Counted from the stretch's first letter, positions 8,070 to 16,177 are shown. The stretch is DNA of 64,000 bases from Streptomyces ficellus (GCF_009739905.1 NZ_CP034279.1:992001-1056000); one strand, 5' to 3'. Made by a program: numbers and translations. Notes: generated by a model not told the origin, from the sequence alone.

Positions 8070-9108
8070 AGTCGGCGTACGCGTCCCTGATCTGGTCGGT
8101 GGACAGGTCGAGGTGCTCCAGGACGGTGAAGCGCCCCGGGCGGGTCTGCGGTGCGAACTCCACGGCCGCGACGAACTCGTCCGGGGAGAACCCGATCTCC
8201 TCGGGCAGCACGGGCAGGCCGTGCCGGCGGAGCACCTCCGCGAAGAGCCCGGACTGCTCGTGGGCGCCGCGCAGGTGCATCGCGAAGGCGGCGCCGAGCC
8301 CGACCTGCTCGCCGTGGAGCGCGGAGCGCGCCGGGTGGAGCAGGTCGAAGGCGTGGGAGATCTCGTGGCAGGCGCCCGACGCGGGCCGGGTGTCGCCGCT
8401 GATCGACATGGCGATGCCGGTCAGGACGAGGGCCTCGGCCAGCACGATGAGGAACTCGTCGTCCGCGACGGTGCCCGGGTGGCGCAGCACCGACTCCCCG
8501 GCCGTACGGGCCATGGCGGCGGCCAGGCCGTCGACCTGCTCGCCGGTGTGCCGGTGCGACAGCTCCCAGTCGGCGATCGACGAGATGTTGGAGATCGCGT
8601 CCCCGATGCCGGAGCGGACGAACCGCGCGGGCGCGTCCCGGATCACGTCCAGGTCGATGACCATGGCGATCGGCGAGGGCACCCCGTACGAGCCGCGGCC
8701 GTTGTCGTTGTCGAGGGTGGAGACCGGCGAGCAGATGCCGTCGTGCGAGAGGTTCGTCGCCACGGAGACCATCGGCACGCCGACGCGCGCGGCGGCGTAC
8801 TTCGCCACGTCGATGATCTTGCCGCCGCCCAGGCCCACCACGGCGTCGTACCGCTTGCCCTTGATGGCGTCGGCGAGCGTGACGGCGGAGTCGATGCTGC
8901 CGTCCTGGACGCTGTACCAGTCGGCGTCGGGAAGGACCGGGGCGAGCTTCTCGCGCAGGGCCTGGCCGGAGCCGTTGCTGATCGCCACGGCCAGCTTGCC
9001 GGAGGCGGAGATCCGCTGGTCGGCGAGGAGGCCGGCCAGGTCGTCCATCGCCCCGCGGCTGATGTCGACGACGACCGGCGAGGGGATGAGCCGGGTCAGT
9101 ACAGGCAC
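8047..9108 (-). CDS. sn-glycerol-1-phosphate dehydrogenase homologue (AraM/EgsA family)
   Basis: The 353-aa protein belongs to the metal-dependent alcohol dehydrogenase superfamily. Its closest resemblance is to glycerol-1-phosphate dehydrogenase, which reduces dihydroxyacetone phosphate to sn-glycerol-1-phosphate. The key signs are AVVGLGGGKIIDVAKYAA (NAD binding, near residue 95), VATNLSHDGICSPVS (near residue 120), and the later His positions in GACHEISHAFD and LHGEQVGLG, which would hold the metal. GTG 9108 overlaps the nucleotidyltransferase gene by 13 nt. In bacteria this activity is rare: it makes the archaeal-type glycerol enantiomer, used by Bacillus AraM. Here the product would be an activated-polyol precursor (inference). 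The substrate could also be a related dihydroxyketone phosphate. Confidence 0.82.
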   Translation of the reverse strand: MPVLTRLIPSPVVVDISRGAMDDLAGLLADQRISASGKLAVAISNGSGQALREKLAPVLPDADWYSVQDGSIDSAVTLADAIKGKRYDAVVGLGGGKIIDVAKYAAARVGVPMVSVATNLSHDGICSPVSTLDNDNGRGSYGVPSPIAMVIDLDVIRDAPARFVRSGIGDAISNISSIADWELSHRHTGEQVDGLAAAMARTAGESVLRHPGTVADDEFLIVLAEALVLTGIAMSISGDTRPASGACHEISHAFDLLHPARSALHGEQVGLGAAFAMHLRGAHEQSGLFAEVLRRHGLPVLPEEIGFSPDEFVAAVEFAPQTRPGRFTVLEHLDLSTDQIRDAYADYAKTIRS

Positions 9109-9845
9109 GCGATCTCACGGCCCTTCGCGAGGTCGTCGTGGTTGTCGATCTCGACCCACTTGACGTCGCCGATGGGTGCCACGTCGATCTGGAAGCCCCG
9201 GTTCACCAGCTCCTGGTAGCCGTCCTCGTAGTAGAGGTCCGGGTCGCGCTCGAAGGTGGCCTTCAGCGCGTCCGCGAGGGCCTCGGCGGCCTCGGGCTCG
9301 ATGAGGGTGACGCCGATGTACTCGCCGGTGGCGGTGGCCGGGTCCATCAGCTTGGTGATGCGGCGCACCCCCTGGCCGTCGGCGGTGATGACCTTCATCT
9401 CCTCGTCGGCGAGGTCCTTCACCGTGTCGAGGGCGAGGATGATCCGGCGGCCCTCGCCGCGGGCGGCGAGGAGGGTCTCCTCGACCGAGACCGGGTGCAC
9501 GGTGTCGCCGTTGGCGAGGATGACGCCTTGCTTCAGGACCTCACGGGCGCACCACAGGGAGTAGGCGTTGTTCCACTCCTCGGCCTTGTCGTTGTCGATC
9601 AGGGTGAGCTTCAGGCCGTAGGTGGCCTCCAGCTCGGCCTGGCGCGCGTAGACCGCCTCCTTGCGGTAGCCGACGACGACGGCGGCCTCGGTGAGGCCGA
9701 CGGCGGCGAAGTTGGCGAGGGTGAGGTCGAGGACCGTCTTCTCGCCGGTACCGGCGGGGTCGACCGGCACGAGGGCCTTCGGAAGCGTGTCGGTGTAGGG
9801 GCGCAGACGCCGTCCGGCACCGGCTGCCAGTACGAGGCCGATCAT
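9096..9845 (-). CDS. sugar/polyol-phosphate nucleotidyltransferase
   Basis: The 249-aa cytosolic enzyme starts with the nucleotidyltransferase signature MIGLVLAAGAGRRLRPYTD, followed by LPKALVPV. The acidic metal site is GVILANGDT near residue 117, and GEYIGVTLI matches the family core. Such enzymes load a phosphorylated sugar or alcohol onto CTP or another NTP. Between a glycerol-1-phosphate dehydrogenase homologue and two CDP-alcohol transferases, a CDP-polyol-forming role is likely (inference). The C-terminus WVEIDNHDDL is shared with phosphocholine cytidylyltransferase-like proteins. ATG 9845 is preceded by AAGGAGAA and overlaps the upstream stop (ATGA). Confidence 0.85.
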   Translation of the reverse strand: MIGLVLAAGAGRRLRPYTDTLPKALVPVDPAGTGEKTVLDLTLANFAAVGLTEAAVVVGYRKEAVYARQAELEATYGLKLTLIDNDKAEEWNNAYSLWCAREVLKQGVILANGDTVHPVSVEETLLAARGEGRRIILALDTVKDLADEEMKVITADGQGVRRITKLMDPATATGEYIGVTLIEPEAAEALADALKATFERDPDLYYEDGYQELVNRGFQIDVAPIGDVKWVEIDNHDDLAKGREIACLY

Positions 9846-11704
9846 GCGGGTTCTCCTTCGTCGTGTACTGCGGGTGCTCCGGAGGACACCCAGAAGCGGA
9901 TGGACTCCACGAGCACGACCAGTGCGACGGCCACCGCGAGGGCGGTGAGCGCGATGCTGAAGCCGTTCCCGGTCGCCAGGACCGCGGCGAGGACCGCCAC
10001 CACCAGCGTGCGGCCCTCGTGGCCGCCGATCGTCCGCACCAGCCACGCGGGCGGCGCGCCGGTGCCGCCGCGGATGCGGTAGACCGTGTCGTAGTGATGG
10101 TAGGCGACGGCCGCCACCAGGCCGAATGCGGCGGGAAGCGCCTGCGGGGCGTCCGAGCGGGCGGCGAGCAGCAGGATCGTGACGTACTCCGCGGCCCGGA
10201 AGACGGGCGGGACGAGCCAGTCGAGGGCGCCCTTGAGGGGGCGGGCGACGGCGAGGCCGGAGGTCACGGCGTAGGCGAGGGCGGCGACCGCGGGCCAGGG
10301 GCCGTCGAGCGGGGCGAGGGCCGCCGCGGCGACGACCGCGGCGGCGCCCACGAGGGCGGTGACGGGCGCCAGGGTGCCGGGCACCTTCCGGAACGCCCCG
10401 GCGAAGCCCTGGGCGAGCGGCCCGGAGTCGGCGAGGTCGGCCAGGGCCCGGGCGGCCCGGTCGGTGCGGCGGGCCTTGCGGGTGAGCGACCGCAGGAGGC
10501 GGCCGGCGGTGGTGTAGCAGGCGGCGAAGGCGCAGCCGATCAGCAGGGCCCAGAAGACGACGCGGGGGGTGGTGACCGCCGTGAGGACGGCGATCATGGC
10601 CCAGCGTTCGCCGATGGGCAGGACTATCATCCGGCGCGCCCACACCGTCCAGCCCTTGGCGTCGAGCTTGTCGGAGAGCGCGGCGGTGGGGCTGGTGTTG
10701 CCGGCGGCGTCGTGGTTGGCCTCGTTGAAGGAGAAGTCCACGACGTGGCGGCAGGTCTGGAGGACCATCGCGGCCAGGGCCAGCGCCCACACGTCGTCCC
10801 CGCCGCGGGCGGCGCCGAGCGCGAGGCCGGCGTAGTAGGCGTACTCCTTGGCCCGGTCGAAGGTCGCGTCGAGCCAGGCGCCCATCGTCGAGTACTGGAG
10901 CGAGTAGCGGGCGAGCTGCCCGTCGGTGCAGTCCAGCACGAAGGAGAAGAGGAGCAGGAGCCCGGCCGCGACATAGCCGCCGCGCGTCCCGGTCGCCGCG
11001 CATCCGGCCGCCACCAGCGCGGTGACGAGGGAGGCGGTGGTGACCTGGTTGGGCGTGAGGCCCCGGCGGGCGCACCAGCGGGCGAGGTAGCGCGAGTAGG
11101 GGCTGACGAAGAAGGTGGTGAAGAAGCCGTCCCGGGCCTTCACGGCGGAGCGCAGGCGTACGGCTTCGTCGTCGACCGCCTCGACGGCGTCCCGCGTCTC
11201 CTTGCGGCCCTGCGGGTCGGTGGGCACGGCGGCGACCAGCGACCCCAGCTCGGGCCGGTGCACGGCGACGCCCGCCGCGCCCAGCGCCTCGGCGAGGCGG
11301 TCGGGCAGGGGGGCGGACGAGCCGGTGGCGGCCGGGGCCGCCGGGGCTTCGGTGGCCGTGGGTGCCGGGGCGGTCACGGTGGTGCCGGGGGTGGCCGCAC
11401 CGGGCACGGCCGCCGGGGCCAGCGCCCGGGTGAGCGCGGCGCGGGCCTCGGGCTGGGCCGTGACGGCACCGGGGGCCGAGGCGGCGGGGAAGCGGGGGTC
11501 CGTCAGGGCGAGGCGCAGCGCGTGGACGTGGCCCACGAAGCGGGGGTCGACGACCGCGACGCGCTGGGCCGCCGGGACGGCGGCGAGCAGCGCGGCGGTC
11601 TCCCGCTCGTCGGCGGCGACCCGGACGTCGAAGCCCAGCGACCGCAGATCACCCTCGAGCGGCGATCCGGGTACCGGAGGACCGGTGAGGATGGCGGTCG
11701 ACAG
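9842..11704 (-). CDS. large CDP-alcohol phosphatidyltransferase fusion (DUF5941-like), CTG start
   Basis: This is a roughly 620-aa membrane protein. Residues 1-160 form a soluble region with an Ala/Pro/Thr-rich linker. A canonical CDP-alcohol transferase motif, DCTDGQLAR...GAWLDATFD with all four Asp, follows near residue 265. The C-terminal half has many hydrophobic segments and resembles what is annotated as DUF5941 in Streptomyces. No ATG, GTG or TTG lies in frame before an internal GTG at 11536. The conserved-looking N-terminus (STAILTG...LRSLGFDV) starts directly at CTG 11704, which has AAGGAG 9 nt upstream and an in-frame TGA 6 nt upstream. It is the first gene of the putative polyol-phosphate operon and is divergent from the epimerase. 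Confidence 0.8.
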   Translation of the reverse strand: MSTAILTGPPVPGSPLEGDLRSLGFDVRVAADERETAALLAAVPAAQRVAVVDPRFVGHVHALRLALTDPRFPAASAPGAVTAQPEARAALTRALAPAAVPGAATPGTTVTAPAPTATEAPAAPAATGSSAPLPDRLAEALGAAGVAVHRPELGSLVAAVPTDPQGRKETRDAVEAVDDEAVRLRSAVKARDGFFTTFFVSPYSRYLARWCARRGLTPNQVTTASLVTALVAAGCAATGTRGGYVAAGLLLLFSFVLDCTDGQLARYSLQYSTMGAWLDATFDRAKEYAYYAGLALGAARGGDDVWALALAAMVLQTCRHVVDFSFNEANHDAAGNTSPTAALSDKLDAKGWTVWARRMIVLPIGERWAMIAVLTAVTTPRVVFWALLIGCAFAACYTTAGRLLRSLTRKARRTDRAARALADLADSGPLAQGFAGAFRKVPGTLAPVTALVGAAAVVAAAALAPLDGPWPAVAALAYAVTSGLAVARPLKGALDWLVPPVFRAAEYVTILLLAARSDAPQALPAAFGLVAAVAYHHYDTVYRIRGGTGAPPAWLVRTIGGHEGRTLVVAVLAAVLATGNGFSIALTALAVAVALVVLVESIRFWVSSGAPAVHDEGEPA

Positions 11705-11781
11705 ACGAACTCACTCCTTGGACCTGAACAGGGCTGGTGCACGGCGGCTCGGCCCGGTCTCGGGCGGCGGCACGTCGGCAG

Positions 11782-11787
11782 AGGCTA
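11782..11787 (-). promoter_or_regulatory. candidate -10 box for the polyol-phosphate operon
   Basis: TAGCCT reads on the minus strand, about 78 nt before the CTG start of the first gene, which would leave a leader of roughly 70 nt. The -35 region is poor. It lies in the 215-bp divergent region shared with the epimerase gene. Confidence 0.35.
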
Positions 11788-11906
11788 TCGGATGAACGGA
11801 AGCGGAAGTTCATTGAGGTTTCCCGGCATCCGGCGGCCGTCCGCCAGGACGCGATCATCATCGTCGATGGGCGCCTCACCCCACAAACCGCGGTCGGCGG
11901 CGGGCC

Positions 11907-11912
11907 TAGGCT
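11907..11912 (+). promoter_or_regulatory. -10 box, apparently leaderless epimerase transcript
   Basis: TAGGCT sits 7 nt before the ATG at 11920, so transcription would start at or next to the start codon. No Shine-Dalgarno is present between them. Confidence 0.5.
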
Positions 11913-11919
11913 GGCCGTC

Positions 11920-12939
11920 ATGACGTGGTTGATCACAGGCGGTACGGGATATATCGGCGCTCATGTGAGCCTGGCCATGGCGGAGGCCGGGGAGCGGGTC
12001 GTCGTCCTGGACGACGTCTCGACGGGGGTGCCGGAGCGGCTGCCGGCCGGGATCCCGCTGGTGCGGGGCTCGCTGGGCGACCGGGAGCTGGTGGACCGGA
12101 CGATGGCCGCGCACGGAGTGACCGGTGTGGTGCATCTCGCGGCGAAGAAGCAGGTGGGTGAGTCCGTCGAGCAGCCGCTGCGCTACTACCGGGAGAACGT
12201 GCACGGGCTGACCGTGCTGCTGGAGGCCGCGGTCGCCGCGGGGGTCGAGCGGTTCCTCTTCTCCTCGTCGGCCGCGGTGTACGGGGTGCCGGACGTGGAG
12301 CTGATCGACGAGGACACCCCGGCGGTGCCGATCAACCCGTACGGCGAGACGAAGCTCACCGGCGAGTGGCTGGTGCGGGCCACCGGCCGGGCGCACGGGA
12401 TGGCGACGGCGTGCCTGCGCTACTTCAACGTCGCCGGGGCGGTCCGGCCCGGGCTGGCGGACACCGGGGTGTTCAACATCATCCCGATGTTCTTCGACCG
12501 GATCACGCGCGGCGAGGCACCCCGGATCTTCGGCGACGACTACCCGACCCCGGACGGCACGTGCGTCCGGGACTACATCCACGTCGCGGACGTCGCCGAC
12601 GCCCACCTCGCCGTGGCACGCCGCCTGGCCACCGGGGACGGCCACGGGGACCTGACGCTGAACGTCGGCCGCGGCGAGGGCGTGTCCGTACGGCGGCTCG
12701 CCGACCTCGTGGCGGAGGTCACCGGTCACGGCCGGGAGCCGGTGGTGGAGCCGCGGCGGGCCGGGGACGCGCCGAGGGCGGTGGCGTCGGTGGCGCGGAT
12801 CACCGGGGAGCTGGGCTGGAGTGCTTCGCTCGGAGTGCGCGAGATGGTCGAGTCGGCGTGGGAGGGCTGGTGCCACCACCACCCCGGGGCCCGCGCCGCG
12901 GCACACCCGGGCGCCCACTCCGGCGCGCCCGCCCGCTGA
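11920..12939 (+). CDS. galE: UDP-glucose 4-epimerase-like NAD-dependent epimerase
   Basis: The 339-aa short-chain dehydrogenase has the GalE signatures. These are the Rossmann motif LITGGTGYIGAH at residues 4-15, the catalytic Ser region FLFSSSAAVYG, the YxxxK pair in NPYGETKLTGE, and the UDP-binding RYFNVAGA. GalE interconverts UDP-glucose and UDP-galactose in the cytosol, and the product could feed the nearby glycosyltransferase. Streptomyces often carry several GalE-like genes, so the exact sugar is unsure. The ATG at 11920 directly precedes the Rossmann motif and lies 7 nt after a -10 box, which suggests leaderless expression. The C-terminal 20 residues are a low-complexity His/Ala tail. 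It is divergent from the polyol-phosphate operon. Confidence 0.85.
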   Translation: MTWLITGGTGYIGAHVSLAMAEAGERVVVLDDVSTGVPERLPAGIPLVRGSLGDRELVDRTMAAHGVTGVVHLAAKKQVGESVEQPLRYYRENVHGLTVLLEAAVAAGVERFLFSSSAAVYGVPDVELIDEDTPAVPINPYGETKLTGEWLVRATGRAHGMATACLRYFNVAGAVRPGLADTGVFNIIPMFFDRITRGEAPRIFGDDYPTPDGTCVRDYIHVADVADAHLAVARRLATGDGHGDLTLNVGRGEGVSVRRLADLVAEVTGHGREPVVEPRRAGDAPRAVASVARITGELGWSASLGVREMVESAWEGWCHHHPGARAAAHPGAHSGAPAR

Positions 12940-12956
12940 TCCCGCGAACGGCCTGG

Positions 12957-12976
12957 CCTGCGGCCATAACCGCAGG
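12957..12976 (+). terminator. hairpin after the epimerase gene
   Basis: CCTGCGG (12957-12963) pairs with CCGCAGG (12970-12976) over a 6-nt loop, 17 nt past the stop codon. It is a short, GC-rich stem without a U-tract. Confidence 0.4.
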
Positions 12977-12986
12977 TCAGAGCATA

Positions 12987-13001
12987 TGACAACGGTGTTC
13001 A
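12987..13001. promoter_or_regulatory. imperfect palindrome before the CDF gene
   Basis: TGACAACGGTGTTCA is an imperfect 7-1-7 inverted repeat in the 131-bp gap before the metal exporter. ArsR-type metal sensors bind sites ending in TGA/TCA with a similar layout, but no such regulator is encoded nearby. The support is weak. Confidence 0.2.
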
Positions 13002-13070
13002 GTACCGGCTTGCGGATACCCCCCACCCGTAGTTCACTGGCCGTTGTCGTCGATCAGCGGGAGGCGTCCC

Positions 13071-14015
13071 ATGGGGGCAGGGCACGATCACGGTCACGGA
13101 CACGGACACGGCGGTCCACCCCCGACGGGGACCGCCGCGGCCGCGTACAGGGGCCGGCTGCGCATCGCGCTCACGATCACCCTGGCGGTCATGGTGGCGG
13201 AGATCGTGGGCGGCGTCCTCGCCGACTCCCTGGCACTGATCGCCGACGCCGCGCACATGGCGACCGACGCCGTCGGTCTCGCGATGGCGCTGCTGGCCAT
13301 CCACTTCGCGAGCCGCCCCGCCGACCAGCGGCGCACGTTCGGCTTCGCGCGGGCCGAGATCCTGGCGGCGCTGGCCAACTGCGTGCTGCTGCTCGGCGTG
13401 GGCGGCTACCTGCTGTTCGAGGCGGTGCAGCGGTTCATCACCCCGGCCGAGACCAGGGGCGGGGTGGCGATCGCGTTCGCCCTGTTCGGCCTGGTCGCCA
13501 ACATGGCGTCGCTCTCCCTCCTCGTACGGGGGCAGAAGGAGAGCCTGAACGTCCGGGGCGCGTACCTGGAGGTGCTGGCGGACGCACTGGGTTCGGTGAC
13601 CGTGCTGATCTCGGCCGCGATCATCCTGGCCACCGGCTGGCAGGCGGCCGACCCGATCGCGTCCCTGCTGATCGGGCTCATGATCGTGCCCCGCACGCTG
13701 AAACTGCTGCGGGAGACGCTGGACGTCCTGCTGGAGGCGGCACCCAAGGGCGTGGACATGGCGGAGGTGCGGGCCCACATACTGGCCCTGCCGGGCGTGC
13801 AGGACGTCCACGACCTGCACGCGTGGACCATCACGTCCGGGATGCCGGTGCTGTCGGCGCACGTGGTGGTGCACCAGGAGGCGCTCGACTCGGTCGGGCA
13901 CGAGAAGCTGCTGCACGAGCTCCAGGGATGCCTGGGCGACCACTTCGACGTCGAGCACTGCACGTTCCAGCTGGAGCCCAGCGGCCATGCCGCGCACGAG
14001 AAGCTCTGTCACTGA
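13071..14015 (+). CDS. cation diffusion facilitator (Zn/Co/Cd exporter)
   Basis: This 314-aa membrane antiporter expels divalent metal ions in exchange for protons. It has a His-rich N-terminus (HDHGHGHGHGG), six hydrophobic segments, and the paired metal-site motifs: HMATD in helix 2 (ALIADAAHMATDAVGLA) and DALGS in helix 5 (LEVLADALGSVTVL). A C-terminal cytosolic domain of about 90 residues has HDLHAWTITSG and ends in a His-containing tail. The ATG at 13071 has GGGAGG 6 nt upstream; an in-frame ATG 27 nt earlier lacks one. It is of the ZitB/CzcD subgroup, with metal choice unknown. It stands alone between the epimerase and a methyltransferase gene. Confidence 0.9.
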   Translation: MGAGHDHGHGHGHGGPPPTGTAAAAYRGRLRIALTITLAVMVAEIVGGVLADSLALIADAAHMATDAVGLAMALLAIHFASRPADQRRTFGFARAEILAALANCVLLLGVGGYLLFEAVQRFITPAETRGGVAIAFALFGLVANMASLSLLVRGQKESLNVRGAYLEVLADALGSVTVLISAAIILATGWQAADPIASLLIGLMIVPRTLKLLRETLDVLLEAAPKGVDMAEVRAHILALPGVQDVHDLHAWTITSGMPVLSAHVVVHQEALDSVGHEKLLHELQGCLGDHFDVEHCTFQLEPSGHAAHEKLCH

Positions 14016-14066
14016 CCGCTGCTAGGGTGCAGGTAGACGTCACAGGTGTGAGAGGAGCTGAGGTTG

Positions 14067-14141
14067 ATGACCGTCGCGGTGACGGCTGCCCCGCGCAGCG
14101 CCCGGTTCAGCATCGACTTCGGCTTCCGGGTTCTCGGCTGA
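14067..14141 (+). CDS. small ORF, 24 aa, unknown
   Basis: A reading frame MTVAVTAAPRS...FRVLG starts at ATG 14067 and ends in TGA at 14141. GAGAGGAG lies about 10 nt upstream, and a TAGGGT -10-like box is at 14023-14028, which would give a leader of about 30 nt. Codon use fits neighbouring genes (GC-rich third positions). It could be a leader peptide for the methyltransferase-GNAT gene 93 nt downstream, or a free small protein. I recognise no family. It is listed because promoter-like, ribosome-binding and coding signals line up, though any one could be chance. Confidence 0.4.
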   Translation: MTVAVTAAPRSARFSIDFGFRVLG

Positions 14142-14232
14142 CCTGATCCACGCGATCCCGTACGTCTCCATCCTCTGTTTCTTCTGGTACGTACGCGTCG
14201 GCCGGGGCCCGCTCACATCAAAGGGTTTCCCA

Positions 14233-14247
14233 CGTTGTCCGACAACG
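14233..14247. repeat. perfect inverted repeat over the TTG start
   Basis: CGTTGTC-C-GACAACG is a perfect 7-1-7 palindrome. The TTG start codon of the methyltransferase-GNAT gene (14235) lies inside its left arm. It could be an operator, or an RNA hairpin hiding the start. Confidence 0.45.
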
Positions 14248-15482
14248 CACTGTTCGACGCCTTCTTCGCCCTGCACCACGGTCTGCCGCGGCAGGGCCCC
14301 GGTTCCGACGCGACCACCCGCCGCCTCCTCTCCCTGGCCGGCCCGCTTCCCGACCGGCCGCGCGCGCTGGACCTGGGCTGCGGCCCCGGCCGGTCCGCGC
14401 TGCTGCTGGCCGCGGAGGCCGGCGCCGAGGTGACGGCCGTCGACCTGCACCAGCCGTTCCTGGCCGAGCTGCGCCGGGCAGCCGACGCCCGCGGGCTCGG
14501 CGACACCATCCGTACCCTCCGGGCCGACATGGGCCGGCTCCCCCACCCCGACGGGTCGTTCGACCTCGTCTGGGCGGAGAGCTCGGCGTACTCGATCGGC
14601 TTCGACGAGGCGCTGCGCTCCTGGAAGCGGCTCCTCGCACCCGGCGGGACGCTCGTGCTCACCGAGTGCGAGTGGACGGCCGACGAGCCGAGCCCGGAGG
14701 CCCGCGCCTTCTGGGAGCAGCACTACCCGCTGCGGACGCACCGGGAGAACACCGCGGCGGCCGTCGGCGCGGGCTACCACGTACTCGGGACGTACGCCCA
14801 GCCCGAGAGCGACTGGGCCGAGTACTACGGTCCGCTCGGCGAGCGCGCCGACGCGGCCGACCCCGCCGCGCCCGGCATGGCGGAGGCGCTCGCCGCGACC
14901 CGCGCGGAGATCGCCATGCGCCGCGACCACGGCACCGAGTACGGCTACACCGGCTTCGTGCTGCGCCCCGCCGACCCCCGCTGGCGTACGCGACCGGAGG
15001 CGGACGCGGACGCCGCCGCCGTACGGGCGGTCAACCTGGCCGCGTTCGAGACGGCGGCGGAGGCCGATCTGGTCGACCGGCTCCGCGAGGACACGGCGGC
15101 CTGGCTGCCGGGCCTGTCGTACGTCGCCGAGGCCCCGGACGGCACGGTCGCCGCGTACGCGCTGATCACCCGGTGCCGTGTCGGGGACGCCCCGGCCGCC
15201 GCGCTGGCGCCGGTCGCGGTGGCGCCCGCGTACCAGCGGCAGGGCGCCGGGCAGGCGGTGGTCCGCGCGGTGCTGGACGCGGCCCGGCTGGGCGGGGAGC
15301 GGCTGGTCCTGGTCCTCGGGCATCCGGAGTACTACCCGAGGTTCGGTTTCGGGCCGGCCTCGCGGTACGGGATCGGGGCGCCGTTCGACGTGCCGGACGA
15401 GGCCATGATGGCGCTCGACCTGGAGGGTTCCGGGCGGGTACCGATGGGCACGATCCACTATCCACCGGCGTTCGGCGCCTGA
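14235..15482 (+). CDS. SAM methyltransferase - GNAT acetyltransferase fusion
   Basis: One 415-aa cytosolic polypeptide carries two enzyme domains. Residues 1-240 are a class I methyltransferase with the SAM-binding motif ALDLGCGPGRSALLLA (near residue 44), the acidic VTAVDLHQPF, and LAPGGTLVLTECEW. Residues 250-415 are a GNAT acyltransferase with the acetyl-CoA loop PVAVAPAYQRQGAGQAVVRA and the ending HPEYYPRFGFGPA seen in YhbS-like N-acetyltransferases. The join falls near DPRWRTRPEADADAA. The TTG at 14235 is the likely start; AAAGGG lies about 10 nt upstream and the codon sits in a perfect inverted repeat. The substrate of either half is unknown. It is followed by idi on the same strand. 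Confidence 0.82.
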   Translation: MSDNALFDAFFALHHGLPRQGPGSDATTRRLLSLAGPLPDRPRALDLGCGPGRSALLLAAEAGAEVTAVDLHQPFLAELRRAADARGLGDTIRTLRADMGRLPHPDGSFDLVWAESSAYSIGFDEALRSWKRLLAPGGTLVLTECEWTADEPSPEARAFWEQHYPLRTHRENTAAAVGAGYHVLGTYAQPESDWAEYYGPLGERADAADPAAPGMAEALAATRAEIAMRRDHGTEYGYTGFVLRPADPRWRTRPEADADAAAVRAVNLAAFETAAEADLVDRLREDTAAWLPGLSYVAEAPDGTVAAYALITRCRVGDAPAAALAPVAVAPAYQRQGAGQAVVRAVLDAARLGGERLVLVLGHPEYYPRFGFGPASRYGIGAPFDVPDEAMMALDLEGSGRVPMGTIHYPPAFGA

Positions 15483-15583
15483 TCCGACATAACGGGTGCG
15501 GGCCGTCGTGTGCCGACAAGCGGCTTTTGTACGGCAGACTGAGGCTTGCCCCACAGGGCCGAGAACCGAAGCGAAGGATGGTT

Positions 15584-16177
15584 ATGCCGACCACACCAGC
15601 CACCGCGGCGAACAGCTCGTCGAACGGGACCGCGCCGTCGATCATGCTCGAACTGGTCGACGAGAACGGCACCACCATCGGCACCGCGGAGAAGCTGGCC
15701 GCCCACCAGGCGCCCGGGCAACTGCACCGGGCGTTCTCGGTGTTCCTCTTCGACGAGGAGGGGCGGCTGCTGCTGCAGCGCCGGGCACTGGGGAAGTACC
15801 ACTCCCCCGGCGTCTGGTCGAACACGTGCTGCGGGCATCCGTACCCGGGCGAGGCGCCCTTCACCGCGGCCGCCCGGCGCGTCCACGAGGAGCTCGGGGT
15901 GTCCCCGTCGCTGCTCGCCGAGGCGGGCACGGTCCGCTACAACCATCCGGACCCGGCGTCGGGCCTGGTGGAGCAGGAGTTCAACCACCTGTTCGTGGGG
16001 ATGGTCCAAGCTCCGCTGCGGCCGGACCCGGAGGAGGTGGAGGAGACGGCGTTCGTGACGGCGCGTGAGCTGACCGACCGGCACGCCGCGGATCCGTTCT
16101 CCGCCTGGTTCATGACGGTGCTGGACTCGGCTCGCCCGGCGATCAAGGAGCTGACAGGGGAGACCGGGGGCTGGTGA
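15584..16177 (+). CDS. idi: isopentenyl-diphosphate delta-isomerase, type I
   Basis: Idi interconverts isopentenyl and dimethylallyl diphosphate, supplying the primer for prenyl chains including the squalene made by the hpn genes nearby. The 197-aa Nudix-fold protein has the catalytic Cys in WSNTCCGHP near residue 85, the Nudix-like AARRVHEELG, and the catalytic Glu region EQEFNHLFVG. It is type I (metal, no flavin). The ATG at 15584 has GAAGGA 5 nt upstream; an ATG 6 nt earlier lacks spacing. The last 35 nt overlap the convergent ATPase gene, so both stop codons lie inside the neighbour. Confidence 0.93.
   Translation: MPTTPATAANSSSNGTAPSIMLELVDENGTTIGTAEKLAAHQAPGQLHRAFSVFLFDEEGRLLLQRRALGKYHSPGVWSNTCCGHPYPGEAPFTAAARRVHEELGVSPSLLAEAGTVRYNHPDPASGLVEQEFNHLFVGMVQAPLRPDPEEVEETAFVTARELTDRHAADPFSAWFMTVLDSARPAIKELTGETGGW

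Noticed and set aside
12987..13001. ArsR-type metal operator before the first CDF gene
   Set aside because: Only about 10 of 14 positions are symmetric and no ArsR gene is near; listed as a weak site rather than a finding.
14040..15554. Long open frame antisense to the methyltransferase-GNAT gene
   Set aside because: GC-rich antisense frames stay open by composition; no domain or start signal supports it, while the sense strand has clear enzyme motifs.
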